Below, piece by piece: positions 34,475 to 43,751 of a stretch of 64,000 nt of DNA. The stretch is taken from contig JBJTTJ010000078.1 in NCBI GenBank assembly GCA_046080125.1, forward strand, positions 36,472 to 100,471, written 5' to 3'. Every line of letters begins with the position of its first letter. Within the stretch, counting starts at the first letter, position 1. The notes below the pieces were generated by a model that saw only the letters and a program-made list of their open reading frames with translations, was not told the DNA's origin and ran no database searches. A program made the translations under genes and the position numbers. This stretch comes from Cuspidothrix sp046080125. Its GTDB lineage: Bacteria; Cyanobacteriota; Cyanobacteriia; Cyanobacteriales; Nostocaceae.

Positions 34475-35932
34475 ATGACTCTTGATGAAACCCTCAATCA
34501 TACCCATCCTAGTAATCCATTACTTAGCCTCAATTATGAACCAGCTCTAGAATCTTTAGGTGAAGACTACTATGATAAAGTCGTGGCCGAAGAGTTTCCC
34601 CAGCATATTTTACGTTGGCGTAATAATGCACTATTACCACGTTTAGGACTTGACCCGCAAGCAGTCAACGATGAACATTTTATCAGCGCCTTTGGTAAAT
34701 TTGAACAAAAAGAACCCTTCCTAGCACTACGTTATCACGGTTATCAATTTGGACAATATAACCCACAATTGGGTGACGGTAGAGGCTTTCTTTATGGACA
34801 GGTGCGGGGTATTGATGGGGAATTATACGATTTTGGTACCAAAGGTTCAGGAAGAACCCCCTACTCCCGTGGTGGTGACGGAATGTTAACACTTAAAGGA
34901 GGAGTGCGGGAAGTTCTTGCTGCTGAAGCACTTCATCGTTTAGGTGTTCGCACCTCTCGCTGTTTGAGTATGATTGAAACAGGTTTAGGTCTATGGCGCG
35001 GTGATGAACCTTCTCCGACTCGTTCATCTGTGATGATTCGCATGAGTAAATCTCATATCCGTTTTGGTACTTTTGAACGATTAAACTATTTGAAAAGACC
35101 TGATTTAACTCAAAAGCTGTTAGATCATGTCATTGAACAGTATTACCCTCATTTACAGGCAGAAAATGATAAATATGGTTTATTTTATGCTGAATTAGTC
35201 CAGCGTGTCGCTGAATTAGTAGCCCAATGGATGGCAGCAGGTTTTTGTCATGCAGTTTTGAATACTGATAATATGTCAATTACTGGTGAAAGTTTTGACT
35301 ATGGACCCTATGCTTTTATTCCTACCTACGATCTGCAATTTACGGCGGCATATTTCGATTATTATAGACGTTATTGTTACAGTCAACAGCCAGGAATTTG
35401 TAAACTGAATTTAGAACTTTTGCAAGAACCCTTAAAGGCGATAATTCATCAAGGTGATTTGGATATTGCTTTATCTAAATTTGCTGAATATTATCAAGCT
35501 GAATATCGGGCTTTAATGTTGAAAAAATTGGGATTTGAGGATTTACAATTAGAACAAGCTGATGAATTTTTGCGCCTAACTATCACATTTTTACGTGATA
35601 GTCAAGTTGGTTATCATCAATTCTTTGCTGATATAGCTGCTACCTTTTCTAGTAAGTGGCGAGATGACCCAGCTTTTGTGATGAATAATTCAGAAATTAT
35701 TCCAGCAGTAGGAGAATCAGTAACTTTCGATCATTGGTGTTTCTTATATCATCAAATCCTCAATTATTTTGATATTGAGGAAATGGATAAAATTGCTAAA
35801 ACTCTAACTGAAGCTAATCCCAAAACAGCCCTATTAAGACCTATAATTGAATCAATTTGGGAAGCAATCACTGAAGATGATAATTGGCAACCTTTTTATG
35901 ATTTAGTAGAAACATTACAAACAGGAAAATAA
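34475..35932 (+). CDS. selO: Protein AMPylase SelO (YdiU family)
   Basis: SelO is a pseudokinase-fold enzyme that transfers AMP to protein hydroxyl groups and is linked to the redox stress response. The protein has the family's LGEDYYDKV start region, the glycine-rich GDGRGFLYGQV, DFGTKGSGRTPYSRGGDGMLTLKGGVREVLAAEAL and GFCHAVLNTDNMSITGESFDYGPYAF. The last contains the NTDN metal-binding Asp-Asn and the Asp of the DYGP motif. The length of 485 residues from ATG 34475 fits. A TTG at 34427 would add 16 hydrophobic residues without family support. The selenocysteine found in some eukaryotic members is not expected in bacteria. No partner gene is evident. Confidence 0.9.
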   Translation: MTLDETLNHTHPSNPLLSLNYEPALESLGEDYYDKVVAEEFPQHILRWRNNALLPRLGLDPQAVNDEHFISAFGKFEQKEPFLALRYHGYQFGQYNPQLGDGRGFLYGQVRGIDGELYDFGTKGSGRTPYSRGGDGMLTLKGGVREVLAAEALHRLGVRTSRCLSMIETGLGLWRGDEPSPTRSSVMIRMSKSHIRFGTFERLNYLKRPDLTQKLLDHVIEQYYPHLQAENDKYGLFYAELVQRVAELVAQWMAAGFCHAVLNTDNMSITGESFDYGPYAFIPTYDLQFTAAYFDYYRRYCYSQQPGICKLNLELLQEPLKAIIHQGDLDIALSKFAEYYQAEYRALMLKKLGFEDLQLEQADEFLRLTITFLRDSQVGYHQFFADIAATFSSKWRDDPAFVMNNSEIIPAVGESVTFDHWCFLYHQILNYFDIEEMDKIAKTLTEANPKTALLRPIIESIWEAITEDDNWQPFYDLVETLQTGK

Positions 35933-36015
35933 TTTTCCAGTAGGGGCGGGTTTTCCCCGTCCATGAGTCAAGAAATAACCCTTTTCATCACCAATATCTC
36001 ATAGGATATCATATT

Positions 36016-36549
36016 ATGTATCATCGCCAAAAGTATATTTTATCTTTGATTTTCATAGCATTTTCTACTATAATTAGTAGTTGTGATTCTGCCAATCTTC
36101 CTAACAACACAACCACAGAAACAACACCAAATAGTCAAATTAGACCCACTCCTTCAGTTAGGCCATTTACCAATGATGATCAGACTAAAGCTACTTCTGG
36201 CAAAACTACTAATGTTACCCTATATATAAGTGATGCTCAATGTCAAGAATTAATTCCTAAAGAAGCTGAAGTTTCTGCCCAAACACCTATAAATGAAGCC
36301 ATAGGTAAAATATTCAAGGAACAAAATACAGCCGATTTTAGCGTTTCTGGTTATCGAGTAAATGTTAAAAATGGTATTGCAACAATTGATTTACGAATAT
36401 CACCAAATTCAAAACGACAAATAGCTTCTCTTTCTAGTTGTGAACAGTTTGCATTGTTTAGTAGTGTTCGCAAAACCTTAATTAGTAATTCCCAATGGCA
36501 AATTAAAGATGTCCGCTTTACGGAACGAGGAGAAGATATTATTCTCTAA
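36016..36549 (+). CDS. GerMN-domain lipoprotein
   Basis: This 177-residue exported protein has a lipoprotein signal peptide (ILSLIFIAFSTIISSC, with the lipobox ISSC), a Thr/Asn/Pro-rich linker and then a GerMN domain from about residue 60 (TNVTLYISDAQCQELIPKEAEV...ATIDLRISPNSKRQIASLSSCEQFALFSSVRKTL). GerMN domains occur in spore germination proteins and in many envelope proteins of non-spore-formers. Their role in cyanobacteria is unknown, presumably protein-protein contact in the periplasm. It follows selO by 83 bases and is probably a separate unit. Confidence 0.8.
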   Translation: MYHRQKYILSLIFIAFSTIISSCDSANLPNNTTTETTPNSQIRPTPSVRPFTNDDQTKATSGKTTNVTLYISDAQCQELIPKEAEVSAQTPINEAIGKIFKEQNTADFSVSGYRVNVKNGIATIDLRISPNSKRQIASLSSCEQFALFSSVRKTLISNSQWQIKDVRFTERGEDIIL

Positions 36550-36600
36550 AGTTTTTTTAAAACTAAAAATTTAACTAGCAAAATTTAGGTATAGTTTAGC

Positions 36601-36707
36601 GATAAGCTGTTATGCTTTTCACTTGAATAATTAGTACAAGCAAGATGCTTGTGTTACGGTAACTTCAGGTTTTTTGATTATACAGTTTAGCTGCACATCA
36701 GCTTAGA
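36601..36707. mobile_element. MITE-like element, copy B
   Basis: The element starts GATAAGCTGTTATGC and ends GCACATCAGCTTAGAC, approximate inverted repeats of each other. In the middle lies ACAAGCAAGATGCTTGTGTT, matching ACAGGCAAGATGCCTGTT of the copy at 20006-20111. It has no coding potential and lies between the GerMN gene and the small NdhP-like gene. The rest of this 376-base gap holds a GCGCGATAGTGAAGCGC hairpin near 36746-36762. Confidence 0.6.
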
Positions 36708-36926
36708 CGAAAATCTATTTCATTATCAATCTTAAATGCTCAATAGCGCGATAGTGAAGCGCTATCCATCCTGAACATCTTGATTCTGACGAGTTGCCCC
36801 TGCCCATACCATAAAAGTGCTATATTCACATAGAACCCAACCATAGTAAAAATTTTCTGCTGATTCTGTCCAAAGGCAAAAACACTCGATTAAGATAAAA
36901 ATGTCTGACGTTAAGGGTAAAAATCA

Positions 36927-37049
36927 ATGGATGTTAAGCTAGTATTAGTGGGTTTAACTGTTATATTTACGATTTCGTGCTTATTCTTTGGTACGAAAAA
37001 TGGCTTTTATGATTCCGACAACTATCATGGTAATGGTTCTGCACATTAA
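36927..37049 (+). CDS. ndhP: 40-residue membrane protein, probable NDH-1 subunit NdhP
   Basis: A short frame encodes one transmembrane helix (VKLVLVGLTVIFTISCLFF) followed by the polar tail FGTKNGFYDSDNYHGNGSAH. Its size and the NGFYDSD/GNGSAH tail agree with my memory of NdhP, a small single-helix subunit that stabilises the large cyanobacterial NADPH dehydrogenase-like complex involved in cyclic electron flow. I hold that name with moderate confidence only. The gene is real by its clean start, hydrophobic helix and conserved-looking tail. It lies 93 bases before the metallo-beta-lactamase gene on the same strand. It is easily missed because it is so short. Confidence 0.6.
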   Translation: MDVKLVLVGLTVIFTISCLFFGTKNGFYDSDNYHGNGSAH

Positions 37050-37142
37050 AAAGAGTTACAGTGTTTGTTTCCAACTTTTAGAACTTTGTTGAGGAATATT
37101 GCTAAAGGCGAGGTTTCTCAGCTATTAGTTTAAGGTGGAAAC

Positions 37143-38798
37143 ATGAGGGATAATTTATCAACTGATTTTGGTGCTGATGTTGGGGAAACAGGTCATGAAT
37201 TAGAATGTTTGCCCTATGGTGTTCAACATCAAGATGAGGGTCTGTGTCTGCTGGTTAGGATGGGGCCACACCGTATCCTGTTAGATTTTGGTTTAATAAA
37301 TATTAAACCTCTAGTAGAGGAGGTGACTCAATCAGGGACTTTAGCAGATTTAGTTTTAGTTAGTCATGCTCATCCAGATCATGCTAGAGGACTATTAGAA
37401 TTAAATCAGGCTTTTCCTTTTTTACCTATATATGCCAGTGAAGTAACGACAAAGTTATTACCACTAAATTGGCCAGAAGCACAATTGCAGGGTATTCCTA
37501 AATTTTGTCAGGCTTTGCCATTGCGATCGCCCATAGAAATAAGAGAAAATTTAATTGTAGAATTATTTCCCGCAGGTCACTTACCCGGTGCTGTGGCCAT
37601 TCTCCTCACTTATCACACCCCCAACCGCGATTATAAGTTACTATACACTGGTGATTTTTTCCTCTCCAACTCCCGTTTAGTTGAAGGGTTACGACTCGAT
37701 GAACTCCGAGGTTTAAATTTAGACGTACTATTAATCGAAGGTAGTTATGGTACATCCCGTCACCCCCATCGCCGTCACCAAGAAAATCAACTAGCAGAAA
37801 GGATTTATCGTGCTATTAGTCCCATTGACAGAGAGCCAAGCTTTTCAGTAATTTTACTTACACCTGTTTTAGGTTTAGGTCAAGAATTACTCATGCTGTT
37901 GCGTTCTCATCACCACTTTACAGGTAGAGATTTAGACATTTGGGTGGATGGTGCTGTAGCTACGGGTTGCGATGCTTATTTAGAACTTTTGCCCCATCTC
38001 CCCGCTTCAGTCCAGAATTTCGCCCGTCATCAACCTTTATTTTGGGATGAACGAGTCAAACCCCGTGTGAGAAGATTAAAACCGGAAAATTTAGCAACTT
38101 TAGGCACATCTCCCTGTATTATTATTACGGATACCACCGCCGATTTAAGTAAGTATTGCCAAGCTAATACAGGTAATTGGCTGATTCTTTTACCGGAAAA
38201 AACTGATATTCCCGTGAATCAGGAATATTTAGCACCCACAAAAGTAGAAAGTTATCTTTTAGCACAACATAGTGATGGACCAGGAACAACCCAGCTAATT
38301 CATAATCTACGCCCCCAGCACGTAATTTTTGTTCACGGTTCTCCTAGTTACTTAGCGGACTTAACTAGCTTAGAAGAGTTGCAAAACCGTTATCATATCC
38401 ATTCACCAGCCGCCGGGACTTTAGTAGAATTACCAATAGGAGAAAATTTTTTACAACTTGCTGCCCCAGAAACTAGCTATGAGGGTGAGTTGGCGGAATT
38501 AGGTACTGTGATTACTATTACCCTTCCTGATACGGTGACGGCAGATTCTCGATGGCGACAATTTGCTGATACAGGTTTAATTGCAGCCCGATGGCAAGGT
38601 GAGGAATTAGTATTGCGGGGGTTATCTCCACGAGAACTATTAAATCAAAATCACCTGCGTCCTAGCGGTGGGTATATTGAGTGTTGTGGTAGTTGCCGAC
38701 ATCAAAGGGGACAACGGTGTTGGAATCCCGCCGCCCCCTTATATAATTTTAAAGTTACCCTTGATGGATACTGTCCTGCTTTTGAACGCCTGACATGA
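37143..38798 (+). CDS. Metallo-beta-lactamase fold hydrolase with Cys-rich C-terminus
   Basis: This 551-residue cytoplasmic protein has an N-terminal metallo-beta-lactamase domain with the motif SHAHPDHARG (H75, H77, D79, H80), then LFPAGHLPGAVAIL and LYTGDFFLSNSRLVEG, the arrangement of beta-CASP-type nucleases such as RNase J or CPSF73 relatives. QHVIFVHGSPSYLADL later resembles the beta-CASP terminal motif. The last 40 residues contain a cysteine cluster (IECCGSCRHQRGQRCWNP and GYCPAF) that could bind zinc or an iron-sulfur cluster. The exact substrate is unknown, with RNA the best guess from the fold. The convergent small gene follows only 17 bases later. Confidence 0.8.
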   Translation: MRDNLSTDFGADVGETGHELECLPYGVQHQDEGLCLLVRMGPHRILLDFGLINIKPLVEEVTQSGTLADLVLVSHAHPDHARGLLELNQAFPFLPIYASEVTTKLLPLNWPEAQLQGIPKFCQALPLRSPIEIRENLIVELFPAGHLPGAVAILLTYHTPNRDYKLLYTGDFFLSNSRLVEGLRLDELRGLNLDVLLIEGSYGTSRHPHRRHQENQLAERIYRAISPIDREPSFSVILLTPVLGLGQELLMLLRSHHHFTGRDLDIWVDGAVATGCDAYLELLPHLPASVQNFARHQPLFWDERVKPRVRRLKPENLATLGTSPCIIITDTTADLSKYCQANTGNWLILLPEKTDIPVNQEYLAPTKVESYLLAQHSDGPGTTQLIHNLRPQHVIFVHGSPSYLADLTSLEELQNRYHIHSPAAGTLVELPIGENFLQLAAPETSYEGELAELGTVITITLPDTVTADSRWRQFADTGLIAARWQGEELVLRGLSPRELLNQNHLRPSGGYIECCGSCRHQRGQRCWNPAAPLYNFKVTLDGYCPAFERLT

Positions 38799-38815
38799 AT
38801 TTAATTAAGGCGTGT

Positions 38816-39127
38816 CTACTCTGGGTTTAGGTCAGTATAAGGGTTATGAATTCGTTCCGCTTCGGGACATTCATCAGTTGTAAGCGGTTCTGAGTAACCG
38901 CGTGGTACTGAAGCTAATTTCTGAGTAACAGATCCGATGCTTTCAAGACGAACCATTTCCTCCCAAGAACAAACTTCATCTTCTTCATCTGTTTCATAGC
39001 GTAAAGTCACTAAATCGCCCTCGATATCAATAATGCGGGCTCGCTCTATCCAGCGTTGCTGATCCCGTAAAAAAACACATACCTCCCGCCCGTCGCAACA
39101 CAGTTGATAAATTTTGCGGTGTAGCAT
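38816..39127 (-). CDS. Conserved cyanobacterial protein (DUF6679-like)
   Basis: This 103-residue soluble protein is a short cyanobacterial protein that I associate with the DUF6679 group. The sequence is strongly patterned: MLHRKIYQLCCDGREVCVFL, then RWIERARIIDIEGDLVTLRY, an acidic run (ETDEEDEVCSWEEMVRLES) and a disordered tail. The first 65 residues could form a small beta-barrel like those of Tudor/SH3-type RNA or protein binders, but this is a guess. It stands convergent to the metallo-beta-lactamase gene. Confidence 0.65.
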   Translation of the reverse strand: MLHRKIYQLCCDGREVCVFLRDQQRWIERARIIDIEGDLVTLRYETDEEDEVCSWEEMVRLESIGSVTQKLASVPRGYSEPLTTDECPEAERIHNPYTDLNPE

Positions 39128-39453
39128 GTAGTGCTTCTGCCTTTTTATACAACGTAGTTAAACCTGTCAAATTTGGGGTTGATACCCGGAATATCAGCCT
39201 TTTGGGGGTGAAGTTCGCGGTGAGAACCCAGTAAGTTTAGTGACTCAATTTTAGCACTGATTTTTAGTCATTAGTGTTAGGTGAAATTTTTGGTCTTAAA
39301 CTTGAGTTTACCGCATTAATTGAAATACTATACAATTTATCAACTTTTAAAGCAATTTTTCTTTTACTAGAACTTGTCCATCGGGAAGTTGCCATCTTTT
39401 AAACCCGTTCTTAACAGGAATTTTATGCCAAAGGCAGTCATAAATGTTGAGTT
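39128..39453. other. Intergenic region with a possible coding remnant
   Basis: The 326 bases between two minus-strand genes contain no complete gene. On the minus strand, from about 39450 to the TAA at 39347-39349, one frame reads NIYDCLWHKIPVKNGF then KRWQLPDGQVLVKEKLL and stops. The composition is protein-like, but there is no start codon apart from the overlapping nif3 end, so it may be a remnant of a lost gene. The rest of the gap contains nothing I recognise. Confidence 0.35.
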
Positions 39454-40242
39454 TTAGGTTAAAAACTGGCGAAAATCCTCATCTTGTTGACTTAATTGTA
39501 CCCAGTCTAGGTTCAGGGCTTGGAATTTTTTGACCAAGCGATCGCAAGCCGGACGTTCTGTGGCATAATGTCCCACATCAATTAATACAATACCACAATC
39601 ACGACTTTCCTGAAATTGGTGAAATTTACAGTCAGCAGTCACATAAGCTTGGGCATTAGTTTTGACTACGGCAGAAATAAAACCTGCACCAGAACCACCT
39701 AAAACAGCTACGCGGGAAATTTCCTGTTGTAAATCCGCCACTGGTGAGAAAATCAAATGAGGTGGATTTAGTTGGGATTGAATATTATTTAGTAGCTTTT
39801 CTAGTGTTAAATTGGGATTAATTATACCTACGCGCCCATAACCTAAACCAGCTTGGGTAGGAACAATGGGTGATACTTCTTGAAGTTGGAGAAGTTGGGC
39901 TAAAACATCAGCCGTCCCGTCTTCTACCTGGTCAAAGTTAGTATGGGCGCTGTAAATACCAATATTATGGGCAAAAGCTAACCGCACCATTTCAGTTAAA
40001 GCTTCCCCACTGTGGAAAGATTTGGGGGGGTGAAAAATGAGGGGATGATGGGCAAAAATAAGGTTAGCACGAAGAGCGATCGCTTCTTGCATAACAGCTA
40101 AAGTAGGAGTTAAACATACCAATACCCGCGCTTCTGTGCCTAAAACACCAGGTTCAACTTGCCAACCACAATTATCCCAGCTTTCGCACCAAGTGGGATT
40201 CGCCCATTTTTCAAACCAGGTGATTAAATCAACAACTTTCAT
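39454..40242 (-). CDS. Nif3-like dinuclear metal centre protein
   Basis: This protein belongs to the Nif3/YbgI/YqfO family, hexameric proteins with a two-metal site whose function is still debated (in some cases GTP cyclohydrolase-like or metal handling). Family features are WANPTWCESWDNCGWQV near the start, LIFAHHPLIFHPPKSF with metal-binding histidines, YSAHTNFDQVEDGTADVLA, and VLGGSGAGFISAV with DVGHYATERPACDRL near the end. I start at ATG 40242 (MKVVDLITWFEKWAN) because the nine residues before it do not belong to the family. It begins only two bases after the arsJ stop, so the two genes are likely translated from one message. Confidence 0.9.
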   Translation of the reverse strand: MKVVDLITWFEKWANPTWCESWDNCGWQVEPGVLGTEARVLVCLTPTLAVMQEAIALRANLIFAHHPLIFHPPKSFHSGEALTEMVRLAFAHNIGIYSAHTNFDQVEDGTADVLAQLLQLQEVSPIVPTQAGLGYGRVGIINPNLTLEKLLNNIQSQLNPPHLIFSPVADLQQEISRVAVLGGSGAGFISAVVKTNAQAYVTADCKFHQFQESRDCGIVLIDVGHYATERPACDRLVKKFQALNLDWVQLSQQDEDFRQFLT

Positions 40243-40244
40243 TA

Positions 40245-41507
40245 TTAGTCTCCATTTCCAGCTTTCCAAGCTATAACTTTACTAGGTTGAGGATTAGGCA
40301 ACTTTATGGTAACTAAACCTGCCGCTAATAGGAAAAACATTGATGTCCATAGACAACCGACCAAGCCAAATATTTGATAAACCAAACCGGATAAAACTGT
40401 ACCCACAAGACGACCACCGGAGTTTGCCATATAGTAAAAACCCACATTTAAAGCAACTTTATCATCATCAGTAAATGCCAAAACCAGATAGGAATGAATA
40501 GCAGAATTAAAGGCAAATACGACACCAAAAACCAGAAGTCCAGCAATAATTACCAGATTAGCAGGTAAACCTAATTGTAGTCCCAGAGCGATCGCACCGG
40601 GGACAGCCGTTAATATAAATGTCCAGAATTGAATAGTTAGAGATTGGGGTGGACGACTAGAACCAAAACATTGCATTAGTGTCGGTGCTAAAAATTGAAT
40701 CATCCCATAACCAATCACCCAACAAGCTAAAAATCCCCCCACCTGATAAAAAGACCAGCCTAAATTTCCCCGTAAAAAAACTGGTAAAGCCACAACAAAC
40801 CATACATCTCTAGACCCAAATAAAAAGAATCGCGCCGCCGAGAGAATATTTATTTCTGGACTTTTAGAAAATAACTGGCTAAATTTAACCTTTTTCTTGA
40901 TTTTACCCATACCTTTGGGCAGCATTAACCCAGAAAACATAATTAAAGCCAGTCCCCCGGCCATAATCCACAGGGAATTAATAAAACCCACAGAACTGAG
41001 AAGGGCGCTACCAAGAAAGAATCCCACTCCTTTTAAAGCATTCTTAGAACCCGTTAGTACAGCCACCCATTTAAACAAAGATGATTGAGCATCTTGAGGC
41101 ACAACTAAGCGAATGGCACTTTTAGAACTCATCTTGGTTAAGTCCTTAGCAATTCCTGAAAAAGCCTGTGCAACCATCACATAGAGAACAGCAAGCCACT
41201 GTACCCACCCTGGATTAAGAAACGACAGCATGAATAAAGAAAACACCTGTAACCCAATACCAGTGTAAAGAGTTACCTTTAAACCCAACTGAGAACCAAT
41301 CCAACCGCCGAGAAAGTTTGTAACAATTCCAAATACCTCATAGAACAGGAATAAAAAAGCAATTTGGATGGGTGTATAACCAATTTTATGAAAATAGAGT
41401 AACACCAACATTCGCAAAGCCCCATCGCTTAAAGTGAAGCCCCAATATGCCAGTGTCACCAGAATATAATTCTTGAAATTAGAATTGGAAGCAGTAGTAG
41501 AAGCCAT
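40245..41507 (-). CDS. arsJ: Organoarsenical efflux MFS transporter ArsJ
   Basis: ArsJ exports 1-arseno-3-phosphoglycerate, which a dedicated GAPDH makes from arsenate and glyceraldehyde-3-phosphate. Export and breakdown outside the cell give arsenate resistance. The 420-residue protein has about twelve membrane helices and family-typical sequence near the start (YWGFTLSDGALRMLVLLYFHKIGYTP) and in the first long loop (GIAKDLTKMSSKSAIR), followed by FKWVAVLTGSKNALKGVGFF. It lies 83 bases after the PstS-GAPDH chimera on the same strand, the expected neighbour order for GAPDH-arsJ modules. Because that GAPDH looks damaged, this ArsJ may lack its substrate unless an intact enzyme is encoded elsewhere. 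Confidence 0.9.
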   Translation of the reverse strand: MASTTASNSNFKNYILVTLAYWGFTLSDGALRMLVLLYFHKIGYTPIQIAFLFLFYEVFGIVTNFLGGWIGSQLGLKVTLYTGIGLQVFSLFMLSFLNPGWVQWLAVLYVMVAQAFSGIAKDLTKMSSKSAIRLVVPQDAQSSLFKWVAVLTGSKNALKGVGFFLGSALLSSVGFINSLWIMAGGLALIMFSGLMLPKGMGKIKKKVKFSQLFSKSPEINILSAARFFLFGSRDVWFVVALPVFLRGNLGWSFYQVGGFLACWVIGYGMIQFLAPTLMQCFGSSRPPQSLTIQFWTFILTAVPGAIALGLQLGLPANLVIIAGLLVFGVVFAFNSAIHSYLVLAFTDDDKVALNVGFYYMANSGGRLVGTVLSGLVYQIFGLVGCLWTSMFFLLAAGLVTIKLPNPQPSKVIAWKAGNGD

Positions 41508-41590
41508 AATTAAAAATTCAAAATTGTCAATATATTAGGAGTTACAGAAATAGGGTAAATTAAATACCCCACAACCTTTACAACAAAACC

Positions 41591-43210
41591 TTATTTCTGC
41601 AAACTTAAAGCTACCTTGCGTGCTAATTCCACCATACGGTTGGCATAACCCCATTCATTGTCATACCAGGCCAAAATTTTGACTTGGGTTTCATTAACAA
41701 CCATTGTCGAAAGGGCATCAATAATTGAAGAACGAGAATCATCTTTATAATCAATAGATACTAAAGGACGTTCTTCATAACCCAAAATTCCCTCTAATGG
41801 TTTTTGCTCCGATGCTGCTTTTAATAAACCATTAATTTCACCAATGTTTGTCGGTCTGACTACTTCAAATACACAATCTGTCAGAGAAGCATTTAACAAA
41901 GGAACACGGACAGCTAAACCATTTAATTTACCATTCAATTCTGGATAAATTAACCCAATAGCTGTAACTGAACCGGTGCTAGTGGGAATTAATGACATAC
42001 TTGTAGCCCTAGCCCGGCGCAAATCTTTATGAGGTGCATCTACAATAGTTTGCGTATTAGTATTATCGTGAATTGTGGTAATTATTCCATGTTTAATTCC
42101 TAACCCTTCATGAATTACCTTTACTACTGGGGCTAAACAATTGGTAGTACAAGAAGCCGCTGTTAATAAATGATGTTTTTCAGGTTCATAAAGATGATCA
42201 TTTACCCCCATGACAATATTTAAAGCTTCTTCTTTAACAGGTGCGGCGACAATTACTTTTTGCACACCTTTTTTAAAATAAGGATCTAGGGTAGCAGGTG
42301 TTCTAAACTTACCAGAACATTCTAAAACTATATCAACACCAAAGTCTTCCCAAGGAACTTCAGCAGGTTGAGAATGTTCAGTAAAACTGAGAGATTTACC
42401 ATTAATAACAACTTGGTTTTCTACAGATTCTACTTGCGGTTGCCAACGTCCATGTACAGAATCAAATTTGAGCAAATGTGCTGCTGCTTTCGTTCCACCT
42501 TTGGTTTCATTAATATGTACAAAGTAACCCAAGGCTTCAGGGTCTTTATTAATACCTGCAACTAAAACCTCATCATCTTCGCTGGCTGTGTAATCTTTGC
42601 GACTGGCTTTAGCTTTACCGACAATTGCCTCGGTAAAATAATCAAATGTTCCAGACTTATCACCAGCACCGTATAATTTAATTGGGCGGTCTGGCCAAGA
42701 ACTACGGACTTGATTCCATTTTGTAATTTTTCCTTCAGCCCCAGGTTTCCAGATTTTTTTTAGTTCAGCTACTGTAATGTCTTTTGCCCAATTGTTTTGG
42801 GGATTAACAGCGATAGTTAAAGCATCAAAAGCTATGGGTAATTCCATATAGCTGATGTTATTCTTTTTACAAGCTACCATTTCCGACTGGTTAATTGGCC
42901 GAGAAGCATTACTGATGTCTATTTCTCCAGCACAAAATTTTTCAAACCCACCACCAGTACCCGAAATACTTACTTGTACCTGACTCTTATTTTCGGTGTT
43001 GGCTTGATATGCCTTGACTACAGCCTGGGTAATGGGATATACGGTACTAGAACCATCTACTTTTATCAGTGTGGCAGTAGTAGGGTTAGTAACTTTTATA
43101 GCTCCAGTTTGCTGCTGAATATTGTCCCTAGAATTAGATGTAGTTGTGCAACTGGTTGTTAAAGCTAATATTCCCAAGATCGAGAATAATTTCCTTGCTG
43201 TTTTTTTCAT
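41591..43210 (-). pseudogene. PstS-like lipoprotein fused to N-terminally truncated ArsJ-associated GAPDH
   Basis: This single open frame of 539 codons joins two unrelated genes. Residues 1-230 are a PstS-type phosphate-binding protein: lipobox LTTSC at 17-21, DGSSTVYPIT, SGTGGGFEKFCAGEIDISNASRPI, GAGDKSGTFDYFTEAI. It stops at DPEALGYF, about 100 residues short of the family end. From 231 (VHINETKGG) the sequence is GAPDH: AAHLLKFDSVHGRW, ECSGKFRTP, catalytic Cys354 in AASCTTNC, His381 and WYDNEWGYANRM. The first 30 or so residues of GAPDH, with the GINGFGRIGR NAD-binding turn, are missing. The join is near nucleotide 42520. A deletion between once-neighbouring pstS and gap genes explains this best. 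A lipid-anchored periplasmic GAPDH without its NAD motif is unlikely to work. The frame itself remains intact, so a recent event or an assembly artefact are both possible. Confidence 0.85.
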
Positions 43211-43443
43211 TGGTTTTACCTGTATAATTAGTGATCAAACTGCTTGCTCTACTTGTCCATCATTTCAAAAAAAATTGATATGTCAGTATCTACTGTACTA
43301 TCAAATACAAAAATTAATCAAAAAAACTTGATGTATTTTTCTTCAACCAGGTTGAGGGAAATTGGTCAATTAGTCCAAGATTGAGTTAAAATGAGGGGTC
43401 GCAAACTGTAAGTAAAAAACCCGGATATTCCCCGGAGGTGTAA

Positions 43444-43743
43444 TTGACCAAGTTCATTTTGAAAATTCTCTGGTTAGACGAAAACGTCGCCCTCGCAGTT
43501 GACCAGGTTGTTGGTAAAGGTTCTAGTCCCTTAACCAAATACTTTTTCTGGCCTAGAAATGATGCGTGGGAAGAGTTAAAAAAAGAGTTAGAATCCAAAC
43601 ACTGGATTGCAGATGTTGATCGTGTGGAGTTACTGAACAAAGCCACAGAAGTGATTAACTACTGGCAAGAGGAAGGCAGAAACCGTCCTATGGCAGAAGC
43701 GCAGTTGAAATTTCCAGAAGTTGCCTTCACTGGTAGCGCCTGA
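43444..43743 (+). CDS. 30S ribosomal protein PSRP-3 (Ycf65)
   Basis: This 99-residue protein is the cyanobacterial form of plastid-specific ribosomal protein 3, a component of the small ribosomal subunit in cyanobacteria and chloroplasts. The sequence FILKILWLDENVALAVDQVV, then KGSSPLTKYFFWPRNDAWEELKKELESKHWI and VELLNKATEVINYWQE, is the whole conserved core. Translation appears to start at TTG (43444), because GGAGGTG lies just before it (43434-43440) and a stop in the same frame at 43441 rules out any earlier start. Expected in any member of this group. It serves as a lineage marker. Confidence 0.88.
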   Translation: MTKFILKILWLDENVALAVDQVVGKGSSPLTKYFFWPRNDAWEELKKELESKHWIADVDRVELLNKATEVINYWQEEGRNRPMAEAQLKFPEVAFTGSA

Positions 43744-43751
43744 TTATTTTG

